DNA of 14,042 nucleotides from Avoscillospira sp945864925 (GCA_945830595.1 CALZZH010000048.1:1-14042); one strand, 5' to 3'; counted from the first letter of the stretch, positions 1-6,404 are shown. Notes: generated by a model from the sequence alone, not told the origin. Translations and numbers: made by a program.

Positions 1-200
1 CCGGCGGAACAATCCTTTGCCTACACAGAAAGCCAGGTAACGCCAACACGAAAAAAGAACTTGCCGGTGGCAAGTTCTTTTTTATTCCAATTTACAACAA
101 ACAACGCCTGGTTCCGCCTGCCGGCGGAACAATCCTTTGCCTGCACGGAAAGATCCGTAACGCCAACACAGGAAACTCCATCCGAAAGGATGGAGTTTTT
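1..200 (+). repeat. Tandem unit (two copies), each ending in an intrinsic terminator
   Basis: A 49-base block at 1-49 recurs at 121-169 with only a handful of differences (positions 23, 27 and 33-37 of the block). Each copy is followed by its own terminator hairpin and then a TTCCAA motif (84-90, 204-210). The block can fold with a closing helix GGCG/CGCC (3-6 with 41-44; 123-126 with 161-164) and an inner helix TTGC/GTAA. The tip differs between copies: copy 2 has ACGGA-AAGA-TCCGT (145-158), while copy 1 can instead pair GCCT with AGGT. Copy 2 is preceded by a perfect hairpin GTTCCGCC/GGCGGAAC (111-118 with 123-130); the equivalent for copy 1 would lie outside the window. A constant scaffold with a changed tip and terminator suggests tandem small structured RNAs, or leader elements plus terminators. 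I do not recognise a known riboswitch family, and the function is unknown. Confidence 0.6.
51..83 (+). terminator. Intrinsic terminator of tandem unit 1
   Basis: Stem GAACTTGCC (57-65) pairs with GGCAAGTTC (69-77) around a three-base loop. The flanking A run and T run (51-56 with 78-83) extend the stem, and the T run serves as the U tract. Because of the A run the structure could also terminate on the minus strand. Confidence 0.8.
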
Positions 201-201
201 T
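173..201 (+). terminator. Intrinsic terminator of tandem unit 2
   Basis: Stem AAACTCCATCC (173-183), loop GAAA (GNRA type), stem GGATGGAGTTT (188-198), followed by further T residues. The stem sequence is unrelated to that of unit 1 although the preceding block is nearly identical, so the terminator shape rather than its sequence has been kept. Confidence 0.85.
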
Positions 202-426
202 GCGTTCCAAAACATGTCAGCGGTATGTTTTTCAGGGAAACGACTGGCTGGCTAACTCTGGAACAGGAGACAAGGGGGACCTCCCTGCGAAAGAAGCTGA
301 AAAGTCTGCGCTTGCGGGTTTGCGCAGGCCCTTGCGCGGCAATCTGCTCCCCTTTTGGTCCAGTTTCCCTGCTTTTCCGGAGAAAAGAGTTTGCAATCTT
401 GTAATGATTTCGTTGCTGCTTTGTAG
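202..426. other. Intergenic stretch without a gene
   Basis: I see no credible gene here. Open frames crossing it lack a Shine-Dalgarno site and, on the minus strand, are shadows of the following gene. It holds a weak A/T hairpin (AAAACAT 209-215 with ATGTTTT 225-231) and a TGCGC-rich patch around 306-340 that could form a small hairpin. Nothing else is recognisable. Confidence 0.6.
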
Positions 427-455
427 TTGCAAAAATGCCGAAAAAGGCGTATGAT
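427..455 (+). promoter_or_regulatory. Sigma-A-type promoter for the VanW-family gene
   Basis: TTGCAA (427-432), a 17-base spacer, then TATGAT (450-455). Transcription would start near 462, leaving a leader of about 67 bases. An open frame with an in-frame TTG codon at 427 would place its start on the -35 hexamer, which argues for the downstream ATG at 529. Confidence 0.75.
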
Positions 456-478
456 GTGGGGGACCCACAGACGACATC

Positions 479-503
479 CCGGACGCCGGCACGCCGGCTC
501 CGG
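479..503 (+). promoter_or_regulatory. GC-rich hairpin in the leader of the VanW-family gene
   Basis: CCGGA (479-483) pairs with TCCGG (499-503), and GCCGG (485-489) pairs with CCGGC (494-498), with one bulged C and a CACG loop. It lies inside the predicted 5' leader, ending 11 bases before the Shine-Dalgarno site (515-521). It could affect mRNA stability or translation, but the role is inferred. Confidence 0.45.
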
Positions 504-528
504 AGTCAGACCAATGAGGAGTACATAC

Positions 529-2253
529 ATGGCGAAAAAAGGAAAATATGAAAAAACGAGGACCTCTGCCGCCAAAAAGGCGGTCCGGAAGTCCAGTGTT
601 CAGACGGCGAAGCGCGGCCGCGGTGGTGTGACGGCCCTGGTTGTGGGGCTGGTGCTGGTGGCGGCGGCGTTTGGCGGTCTGTATCTTTGGGGCGTGCGTC
701 TGGTGAAGGGCGATACCATCTATCCCAACGTCCGGGTGGCCGGCGTGGAGGTGGGCGGCCTGACGGTGGCGGCGGCCCGGGGCGAGGTGGAGCAGGCTGT
801 GGCCGACGCCTATGCCTCCAACACCCTGGAGGTGCGTCTGCCGGACCGGACCCTGGCCTTTGATCCGGAGCAGACCAATGTGGCCCTGGACGGCGAGGCT
901 GCCATTGCCGAGGCCCTGGCCTTTGGCCGGTCTGACGGCCCCGTTCAGGCGGTTTTGAACTATGTCAGCAGCAAAAACAAACCCCATGACGTGGAGCTGG
1001 AGACGGCGCTGGAGCTGGATACGGACTATATCCGCGCCCTGATTGCCCAGACGGAAAAGGAAACCCGGATGGAAGCCCGGAACTCCAAGGCGGAGGTCAG
1101 TGCTGATCAGCGCTCCATCGTGGTGACCAAGGGAGCGCCGGGCCGCTTCCTGGACACCGACGGCCTGTATGAGGCGGTGTACGGGGCATTCCAGAGCGGC
1201 GATTTCACCCCCCTGCAGTGGGACTATGTGGAGGTCCCCTATGTGGAGGCGGAACTGTCCCGGTATTATGATACCCTGGCCAGCGAGGTCCAGGACGCCT
1301 ATTATGATGAGGAGAACCACGAAATTGTGGAGGGCACCAGCGGCTACAGCTTTGACCTCCAGGCCGCCCAGAGCCGCCTGGAAGCCGCGGAATACGGCAG
1401 CCAGATGACCATCACTCTGGAGGAGATCGAGCCGGAGATCGACAAGGAAACCCTGACAGCCAAGATGTTCGGCGAGAAGCTGGAGAGCCGCTCCAGCCCC
1501 TATGTGAACAACGCCAACCGTACGGAGAACCTGCGCCTGGCCTGCGAGGCCATCAACGGCACCATTCTCAACCCCGGGGAGGTGTTCTCCTTCAACGGCG
1601 TAGTGGGCGAGCGGACGGCGGAAAAGGGCTATAAGCCCGCCACCATCTATGGCGGCGACGGCGAGAGCGTGGACGGTGTCGGCGGCGGCATCTGCCAGGT
1701 GGCCTCCACCATCTACTATACCACCCTGTATATGAACCTGGAGCAGGTCATGCGGGAGCCCCATATGTACCAGGTGACCTATGTGCCCCCCGGGATGGAC
1801 GCCACGGTCTACTGGGATTCGGGCCTGGACTACAAATTCCGCAACAACCGGGAGAATCCCATCAAGATTCAGGCCAACGTGGACGGCGGCTATGTGAACA
1901 TCACCTTCTGGGGCGTCGAGGAAAACGACAACTATGTGGAGATGACCTATCAGGTTCTGGAGACCTGGTATGACGATGACGAGGAGGAAGTGGACGAGAC
2001 CCAGGCTGTGGGCTACCGGGCCTTGAAGCAGAGCGCCTACCAGGGGGCCAAGGTGGAGGCCTACCAGAAGGTCTACGATGGCAGCGGCAAGCTGCTGAAG
2101 GAAAAGACCATCACCAGCACCTACAAGAGCCGGCCCAACATCTATGTGGTCGGTCCCTCGGAGCCGGAAATTCCCCAGGAACCGGATCCCGAGAATCCCT
2201 GGCCGGAGGATCCCGGTCTGGACAACCCCTGGCCTGACGATTTCTGGCCGTAA
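529..2253 (+). CDS. VanW-family membrane-anchored cell-wall protein
   Basis: 574 residues. The ATG at 529 is chosen because TGAGGAG (515-521) sits seven bases upstream; the open frame extends further back only into the promoter. A basic N-terminus (residues 1-32) leads into one membrane helix (about 33-56), predicting a large extracytoplasmic part. Residues about 60-320 look like the repeated putative peptidoglycan-binding module (PG_binding_4) typical of these proteins. Residues about 328-460 are the VanW domain, with the core NRTENLRLACEAINGT, NPGEVFSFN and the glycine-rich DGVGGGICQVASTIY stretch. Residues about 500-540 resemble a G5-like strand-rich segment. The last 30 residues are an acidic Pro/Trp tail. 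VanW was named from vancomycin-resistance clusters, but its biochemical role is unresolved; no other van gene is present, so a general envelope role is more likely than resistance. It is a single-gene unit with no clear terminator. Confidence 0.88.
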   Translation: MAKKGKYEKTRTSAAKKAVRKSSVQTAKRGRGGVTALVVGLVLVAAAFGGLYLWGVRLVKGDTIYPNVRVAGVEVGGLTVAAARGEVEQAVADAYASNTLEVRLPDRTLAFDPEQTNVALDGEAAIAEALAFGRSDGPVQAVLNYVSSKNKPHDVELETALELDTDYIRALIAQTEKETRMEARNSKAEVSADQRSIVVTKGAPGRFLDTDGLYEAVYGAFQSGDFTPLQWDYVEVPYVEAELSRYYDTLASEVQDAYYDEENHEIVEGTSGYSFDLQAAQSRLEAAEYGSQMTITLEEIEPEIDKETLTAKMFGEKLESRSSPYVNNANRTENLRLACEAINGTILNPGEVFSFNGVVGERTAEKGYKPATIYGGDGESVDGVGGGICQVASTIYYTTLYMNLEQVMREPHMYQVTYVPPGMDATVYWDSGLDYKFRNNRENPIKIQANVDGGYVNITFWGVEENDNYVEMTYQVLETWYDDDEEEVDETQAVGYRALKQSAYQGAKVEAYQKVYDGSGKLLKEKTITSTYKSRPNIYVVGPSEPEIPQEPDPENPWPEDPGLDNPWPDDFWP

Positions 2254-2417
2254 AACCTGGATCAGTTGCTTCTAAAACCTTGCGGGAGCAGGGCCGCACA
2301 CCATAGATGAGAATCGTGATTGGAATGCCTCCGGACAGAAGCTTCTTCCATACTTCAAAATAGCCGAATGTGTCGTTCGATGCAGATCTGGATTTTTCAT
2401 GCGCAAGAGGTGAATGA

Positions 2418-3158
2418 ATGGTGGCACGGAATATACTTGACGATAAACTGATGGAGCAATTTGCAATCGACTATGGCTGCGCAGTATCTGATTTTCGGTG
2501 CAGAGACACATTGGTGACGGAATTGCCCAATACACCGCAAGCACGCAAGCGGAAGGAAACAGGGATTCTGTCTATGCTGTCCTTTGGCGGGAAATTGCTG
2601 ATTGCCGCCGCTCCGGAGCTTTTGGATTGGTGCCAGACGGTTTTGGCGCCGCATTGCAGCGCAGCGTGGTGTTTTGAGGCGGGGACACTCATCAGCATCG
2701 ACCGCAAATTGCAGGAATATGGCTTCGAGATTGATCAGGCACATTTGTTCTTTGTGCCCAAATATCCGGCTCCTGTGGCGGTGCACACAGTCCAGCTTCT
2801 TTATGCTTCTGATATTGCAGAACTGGAAGAAGAGGAACGCATTGACGAGGCGTTTTTGTTTGAGGACTATATCGAAGATGTCCTTGGTGCTGCAATTTAC
2901 GATGAGGAGCATCAGCTGCTTGCTGTGGCAGGCGCAACGGCGAACAGCGAGCGTATGTGGGAAATGGGTGTCAATTCTTTCGCTGAGGGGAGAGGTTACG
3001 CTGTCTCTGTGTTGACGTCGTTGACACAGGAAGTCCTGCGGCAGGGGAAAGTCCCGTTCTATGGTACGGCGATGTCCCATCTGGCCTCGCAGAACATCGC
3101 CCTGCGAGCCGGACTGGTCCCCACTTTCTGCGAATTAACGACCCGGCGGGCGAAATAA
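2418..3158 (+). CDS. GNAT-like N-acetyltransferase, G+C-poor
   Basis: 246 residues. The ATG at 2418 follows AAGAGG (2405-2410) at seven bases; another ATG at 2414 is out of frame. The C-terminal third carries the GNAT signature: a strand reading LLAVAGATANSE (about 167-178), the acetyl-CoA loop and helix AEGRGYAVSVLTSLTQEVL (about 189-207), then PFYGTAMSHLASQNIALRAGLVP (about 213-235), matching the usual 'N..A...aGF' end. Residues 1-130 are less clear and could be the extra N-terminal half seen in two-part GNAT acetyltransferases. Substrate unknown. The gene stands alone, with no clear promoter seen in 2254-2417. Its base composition differs sharply from the rest of the window (30 of 60 G+C at 2461-2520 and 26 of 60 at 2821-2880, against 47 of 60 at 721-780), which suggests acquisition by transfer. 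Confidence 0.7.
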   Translation: MVARNILDDKLMEQFAIDYGCAVSDFRCRDTLVTELPNTPQARKRKETGILSMLSFGGKLLIAAAPELLDWCQTVLAPHCSAAWCFEAGTLISIDRKLQEYGFEIDQAHLFFVPKYPAPVAVHTVQLLYASDIAELEEEERIDEAFLFEDYIEDVLGAAIYDEEHQLLAVAGATANSERMWEMGVNSFAEGRGYAVSVLTSLTQEVLRQGKVPFYGTAMSHLASQNIALRAGLVPTFCELTTRRAK

Positions 3159-3210
3159 GCCGCCTATACTCCGGCTCCCTGGGCCAGTTGACGGAAAATT
3201 CATGGATCAC

Positions 3211-3247
3211 AAAAAATCCTCCGTATGTTGCAACCATACGGAGGATT
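3211..3247 (-). terminator. Intrinsic terminator of the phospholipase-transporter operon
   Basis: A perfect 13-base-pair stem AATCCTCCGTATG (3215-3227) with CATACGGAGGATT (3235-3247) around a seven-base loop. Read on the minus strand it is followed by a run of T (A at 3211-3216 on the plus strand) and starts three bases after the stop codon of the UMF1 transporter. On the plus strand the U tract is poor, so termination of the convergent acetyltransferase is less certain. Confidence 0.88.
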
Positions 3248-3250
3248 CAA

Positions 3251-4483
3251 TTATTCCCGGTTGAGTCTGGCGGCCTTGCGGAAGGTGAACAGGCCCAGGG
3301 CGAAGAGAATGGCAATGGCGCCCACTCCCAGGTTCATGGAGCCGGTCAGCTGGCTGACCACGGAGACGATGGTGGTGCCGAAGAACGCCGCGCCCTTGCC
3401 GCAGATGTCCATGAGGCCGAAGTATTCGCCGGACTTCTCCGGCGGGACGATCTTGGCGAAGTAGCTGCGGGACAGGGCCTGGACGCCGCCCTGGAACATG
3501 CCCACCAGCACGGCCAGGGTCCAGAACTGCCACTGGTACTGCAGGAACATGGCGAACACGGCAATACAGAAATAGGCGATAATGCAGATGGTGATCAGCC
3601 GGGAATTCTTCGTCTTCCGGGACAGGCGGCCGAAGAGGATGGCGAAGGGGAAGGCCACAATCTGGGTCACCAGCAGGGCCAGCAGCAGGCCCGTGGAGTC
3701 CAGGCCCAGGGCCGAGCCGTAGGCCGTGGCCATGTCGATGATGGTGTAGACGCCGTCGATGTAGAAGAAGAAAGCCAGCAGGAACAGGAAAATACCCTTT
3801 TCCTGGCGGACGTTTTTCAGGGTGGCCCAGAGCCGGCCGAAGCTGGCCCGGACGGGATGGGGCTGGCGGGCCACATAGTGGCGCTGCTCATAGCGCCGCA
3901 GCAGGGGGACGGTGCACAGCAGCCACCAGGCCGCGACGATGGCGAAGCTCAGACCCATGGCCAGGTTCATGGTCAGGCCGATGGTATCGGCCCCCAGCAC
4001 CAGCACCAGGCACAGGACTAAGGGGATGCAGCTGCCGATATAGCCCCAGGCGTAGCCGTGGGAGGAGACGGTGTCCATGCGGTCATCGTCGGTGACGTCG
4101 GTGAGCATGGCGTCGTAGAACACCAGGCTGGCGGCATAGCCCACCTTGGCGAGGATGTAGATCACCAGGAACATGAGCCAGCCCCGGGCAAGGCCCAGGC
4201 ACAGGCAGCCCACGATGCCCACCAGAAGGCTGCCCAGGAAGATAGGCTTTTTGAAGCCCTTGTGGTCGGCCATGGTGCCCAAAACCGGGCCGCTGAGGGC
4301 CACGATCAGGGTGGCGATGGAGGCGGCGTAGCCCCAGTAGGCCAGGTACTGCACGTCACTGAGGCCGGCGGAGGAGGCCAGATAATTGAAGTAGATGGGC
4401 ATGATGGTGGTCACCAGCAGGGTGAAGGCCGAGTTGCCCACGTCATAGAGAACCCAGAATTTTTCCAGCTTTGTCAGTTTCAT
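3251..4483 (-). CDS. MFS transporter, UMF1 / Atg22-like family
   Basis: 410 residues with about 12 hydrophobic segments across the whole length. Family marks are an N-terminal YDVGNSAF (13-20) in the first helix, DHKGFKKP (73-80) in the loop after helix 2, FYDAMLTDVT (122-131), SSHGYAWGYIGS (140-151), and in the second half FYIDGVYTIIDMATAYG (240-256) and QGGVQALSRSYFAKIVPP (331-348). This family is related to yeast vacuolar Atg22, an amino-acid exporter; bacterial members are uncharacterised, so the substrate is unknown. The ATG start has AAGGAG on the minus strand at the usual distance. The gene starts 13 bases after the stop of the phospholipase-like gene, within one operon, so its job may be linked to lipid or envelope turnover. 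That link is inferred. Confidence 0.9.
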   Translation of the reverse strand: MKLTKLEKFWVLYDVGNSAFTLLVTTIMPIYFNYLASSAGLSDVQYLAYWGYAASIATLIVALSGPVLGTMADHKGFKKPIFLGSLLVGIVGCLCLGLARGWLMFLVIYILAKVGYAASLVFYDAMLTDVTDDDRMDTVSSHGYAWGYIGSCIPLVLCLVLVLGADTIGLTMNLAMGLSFAIVAAWWLLCTVPLLRRYEQRHYVARQPHPVRASFGRLWATLKNVRQEKGIFLFLLAFFFYIDGVYTIIDMATAYGSALGLDSTGLLLALLVTQIVAFPFAILFGRLSRKTKNSRLITICIIAYFCIAVFAMFLQYQWQFWTLAVLVGMFQGGVQALSRSYFAKIVPPEKSGEYFGLMDICGKGAAFFGTTIVSVVSQLTGSMNLGVGAIAILFALGLFTFRKAARLNRE

Positions 4484-4496
4484 GGCGGTCTCCTTT

Positions 4497-5288
4497 TCAG
4501 CAATCTGCGGACAGGTCGTGGGCCTGTCCCTCGAAGTCCAGGCGGTACTGGGGATGGGACAGGTCGGGGTAAGCCTCGATCAGGGCAGCGGCCAGGGGAA
4601 CGGCGGCTTCGTACAGTTCCCGCAGATGCCGGACCATGGGCCGGCAGACCGGATCGTCCTCCCGGGTCATGACCATGGCGCCGAAGCCGTCCTTGGCCTT
4701 CATGACCGTGAACACGCCGTCCAGCAGGGCCCGCTTGGGGGCGGACTTAGCCATGAGCAGATGGTGGAAGAATACCATTTGCGCCAGGGCCCCCTGCACC
4801 TGCCGCTCCGTGGCCTGGGGGAAGAAGGCGGCCATGATCCGGGCGTTTTCCGCCGTGGGACGGAGGGGGGCCACCGGATCCCGTGTCACCGGGTGCTCGC
4901 CGTCGGCCAGGAGTAAGCAGCGGTGGAGCTGCGTCTCCAGGCGGCAATGGGAGACACCGTGGGCAACGATCTGCTCCACATAGCGATGGCAGCTGCTGTC
5001 CAGGGCGAAGTGGCACAAGAAGCCCGCCAGATAGGCGAAGGCGCCGTCGGAGCCGTCATCCAGGGCGGCAAAGCGGCGGAACACCGTCCGCCCCGGCTGG
5101 TCGTGCATGGCGTAACCCATGCGGTTGACAGGATTCTTGGTCAGGGGATGATTGTAAAAGAACACATCCGGGCCATGGATGCCGATGTCAAACAGCTGGC
5201 GGCAGGGGGCAATGCGCGCCTGCAGGGACGGCGGCAGGGCGGCCAGAACATCCCGGCCAAAGCAATAGTGGGTATAGGACGCGGGCAA
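4497..5288 (-). CDS. Zinc-dependent phospholipase C-family protein
   Basis: 263 residues when started at the TTG at 5286-5288, which has GAAGG seven bases upstream and begins LPASYTHYCFG, the normal N-terminus of this family. The frame is open for a further 40 codons upstream, but those encode low-complexity repeat sequence. Likely metal ligands are His7, His38 and Asp41 (HGPD), His93 and Asp97 in LCHFALD, His101, Glu118 and His122, spaced as in the zinc-dependent phospholipase C / S1-P1 nuclease fold. No signal peptide is visible, so a cytoplasmic site is likely. Substrate not known; other family members could be nucleases or lipid hydrolases. First gene of an operon with the UMF1 transporter. 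A leftward promoter candidate lies beyond the repeat region at 5909-5937. Confidence 0.82.
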   Translation of the reverse strand: MPASYTHYCFGRDVLAALPPSLQARIAPCRQLFDIGIHGPDVFFYNHPLTKNPVNRMGYAMHDQPGRTVFRRFAALDDGSDGAFAYLAGFLCHFALDSSCHRYVEQIVAHGVSHCRLETQLHRCLLLADGEHPVTRDPVAPLRPTAENARIMAAFFPQATERQVQGALAQMVFFHHLLMAKSAPKRALLDGVFTVMKAKDGFGAMVMTREDDPVCRPMVRHLRELYEAAVPLAAALIEAYPDLSHPQYRLDFEGQAHDLSADC

Positions 5289-5517
5289 GGGGGCACCTTC
5301 TTTCTGGAGAATGAAGAATGAAACATGAAAAATGAAAAATTGAGGTGTCCGCTCCGCGGACAAATCATAACGTTTGCTGTAGGGGCGGCCCGGCGTGGCC
5401 GCCCGCATGCTGCAAGGCGGAAGTGCCTGCGCAAAGGACGGATTGCCACGTCGGCCTTTGGCCTCCTCGCAATGACATACATTTTTGAATGCACCGCGGT
5501 GAACGAAACGTGCTTTT
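5289..5517. repeat. Mosaic of small palindromic repeat pieces upstream of the phospholipase gene
   Basis: No gene is seen. In order it holds a run of near-identical ATGAA-type heptamers (about 5310-5340), a hairpin GTCCGC/GCGGAC (5347-5352 with 5356-5361), an eight-base-pair hairpin GGGCGGCC/GGCCGCCC (5383-5390 with 5397-5404), and a stretch reading CGGATTGCCACG...GGCCTCCTCGCAATGACA (about 5440-5476). Similar pieces recur in the same order at 12554-12632 (GGCGGCCAG/CTGGCCGCC hairpin, a TCGCAAT...CATTT stretch, AACGTGCTTTT), so this is a dispersed repeat, not unique spacer. Confidence 0.6.
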
Positions 5518-5830
5518 GTAGGGCACGACCACTGGGCGTGCCCAGGCTGTCGAAAAACTATGAAAAAGAGTTTGATGACTGAGCAGCGGGGAATGGCCCA
5601 GGCCAGCCTCTCTTGCCCTTTCAGGGCAATTCACCTTCTGTGTGCAAGGGGTTAAGACCCCTTGCGCGTTCAATCAAACAGGTTTTTCGAACTTTTTAAA
5701 GTTCGAAAAACCGCACCCAGCGGGGCGAAAAGACTTTTTCGACGCGCTGGGCACGACCACTGGGCGTGCCGTTTGCAGGCAGCTGCATTCCTTTCCCAAC
5801 CGCCAAACGGCGCGCCGGGTCGTCGCGCCC
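5518..5830. repeat. Palindromic repeat (family B), copy interrupted by an insertion
   Basis: Positions 5518-5542 match the left end, and 5771-5830 the rest, of the 88-base palindromic element found whole at 12633-12720. The two parts are separated by the element at 5537-5755. A 22-base segment (5521-5542) is repeated exactly at 5749-5770 on the other side. The final TAC of the intact copy is missing here, where GAC follows. Within the element GGCACG pairs with CGTGCC and GGCGCG pairs with CGCGCC as local hairpins. Confidence 0.7.
5537..5755. mobile_element. MITE-like element nested inside a family-B repeat
   Basis: About 219 bases with imperfect terminal inverted repeats: the left end CGTGCCCAGGCTGTCGAAAA matches the reverse complement of the right end CGTGCCCAGCGCGTCGAAAA, with 19 of 23 positions agreeing over the full ends. 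The interior is a chain of hairpins: TTGCCCT/AGGGCAA (5613-5619 with 5623-5629), GCAAGGGGT/ACCCCTTGC with a TAAG loop (5644-5652 with 5657-5665), and a perfect 15-base-pair stem GGTTTTTCGAACTTT/AAAGTTCGAAAAACC (5681-5695 with 5698-5712). There is no coding capacity, so it would need a transposase from elsewhere. Which target duplication it made, if any, is unclear because its ends overlap the host palindrome. Confidence 0.55.
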
Positions 5831-5984
5831 GACTGGCTTCTGCTGTTTCACAGCAATGACGGGGAAAATCGAGAATCTGCCAGGTTCCGTTCTGCATATG
5901 GTATCCCTATTTTATCACGGCGGCAGGGAATTGACAATGGACATTTCATGTTAAGGATTTTCAGAGTGTGTAAAGTTTTTTCCC
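5831..5984. other. Spacer between repeats and the ylxM promoter
   Basis: Lower G+C than the flanks. It contains the leftward promoter candidate at 5909-5937. TTGACA also occurs at 5931-5936 on the plus strand, but no good -10 hexamer lies at the right distance. No gene is seen. Confidence 0.5.
5909..5937 (-). promoter_or_regulatory. Candidate leftward promoter toward the phospholipase operon
   Basis: Read on the minus strand: TTGTCA (5932-5937), a 17-base spacer, TAAAAT (5909-5914). Transcription would begin near 5902 and run leftward through roughly 600 bases of repeats before reaching the phospholipase start at 5288. Spacing and hexamers are good, but there is no other support. Confidence 0.4.
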
Positions 5985-6013
5985 TTGACATCGGGCGGGG
6001 AATATGGTATAAA
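5985..6013 (+). promoter_or_regulatory. Strong sigma-A promoter of the ylxM-ffh operon
   Basis: Perfect -35 TTGACA (5985-5990), 17-base spacer, -10 TATAAA (6008-6013), with the start of transcription expected near 6020 and a leader of about 37 bases. A longer ylxM reading frame with a TTG start at 5985 would begin on the -35 box and is rejected for that reason. Confidence 0.88.
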
Positions 6014-6056
6014 TAGTCCTGCTGTCAAGCTGAAAACCTTGAAAGGCGGGGGACGT

Positions 6057-6401
6057 ATGAAGCACAGCGCTTTGGAAATGACCCTGCTGCTTGACTATTA
6101 CGGCGAGCTTCTCACGGAAAAGCAGAAAACCTGCTTTGACCTGTATTATAACCAGGACCTGTCCCTGGGCGAAATCGCCGAGGAGGCAGGCATCTCCCGC
6201 CAGGGCGTCCACGATTCCCTGGCCCGGGCGGAGGCGGCGCTGCTGGAGCTGGAGCAGAAGCTGGGCTGTGTGGCCCGGGCCAAGCGGCAGCAGCAGGCGC
6301 TGCAGACCATCTGCCGGGCCGCCGGAGCCCTGGAGGCTTTTCCCCAGGCCAGGGAACTGGCCAGGACCATTCTCACCGCCGCTGAGGACATGAAGGAGTA
6401 A
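6057..6401 (+). CDS. ylxM: YlxM-family DNA-binding protein, SRP operon
   Basis: 114 residues, all helical in character. The start at 6057 follows GGCGGGGGACG, a G-rich ribosome-binding site. Family marks are DYYGELLTEKQ (13-23), LYYNQDLSLGEIAEEAGISRQGVHDSLARAE (29-59), which is a sigma-70 region-4-like helix-turn-helix, and a C-terminal helical region. In Streptococcus mutans YlxM has been reported to act as an accessory protein of the signal recognition particle, and it is almost always the gene before ffh. Here the stop codon is three bases from the ffh ATG and the ffh ribosome-binding site GGAG lies in the last codons, so the two are translationally coupled. Confidence 0.92.
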   Translation: MKHSALEMTLLLDYYGELLTEKQKTCFDLYYNQDLSLGEIAEEAGISRQGVHDSLARAEAALLELEQKLGCVARAKRQQQALQTICRAAGALEAFPQARELARTILTAAEDMKE

Positions 6402-6404
6402 CCA

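Noticed and set aside
1..170. Possible CRISPR array
   Set aside because: Only two repeats of 49 bases, each followed by a terminator hairpin; no regular spacers and no cas genes.
427..528. 34-codon N-terminal extension of the VanW-family protein from a TTG
   Set aside because: The TTG coincides with the -35 hexamer, and the extension crosses the -10 box and the leader hairpin; the ATG at 529 has a clear ribosome-binding site.
232..1764. Long minus-strand open frame of about 510 codons opposite the VanW-family gene
   Set aside because: It is a shadow frame caused by high G+C at third positions: no ribosome-binding site, low-complexity His/Gly/Leu-rich product, and it crosses the promoter and leader of the real gene.
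529..2253. Vancomycin-resistance locus
   Set aside because: VanW domains are common in Clostridia outside resistance clusters; no vanHAX, vanXY or vanT-type gene is nearby, and the two-component pair at the other end is about 9 kb away with an unrelated neighbour.
3188..4021. Plus-strand open frame of 277 codons opposite the UMF1 transporter
   Set aside because: Shadow of a well-recognised transporter; the product is Gln/Gly/Glu low complexity.
5642..6016. Plus-strand open frame of 124 codons in the repeat region
   Set aside because: It starts inside a hairpin of the inserted element, crosses the second palindrome and runs over the ylxM promoter; no ribosome-binding site and no recognisable product.
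5985..6056. 24-codon upstream extension of YlxM
   Set aside because: It would start at the -35 box of a near-perfect promoter; the ATG at 6057 gives the standard family N-terminus.
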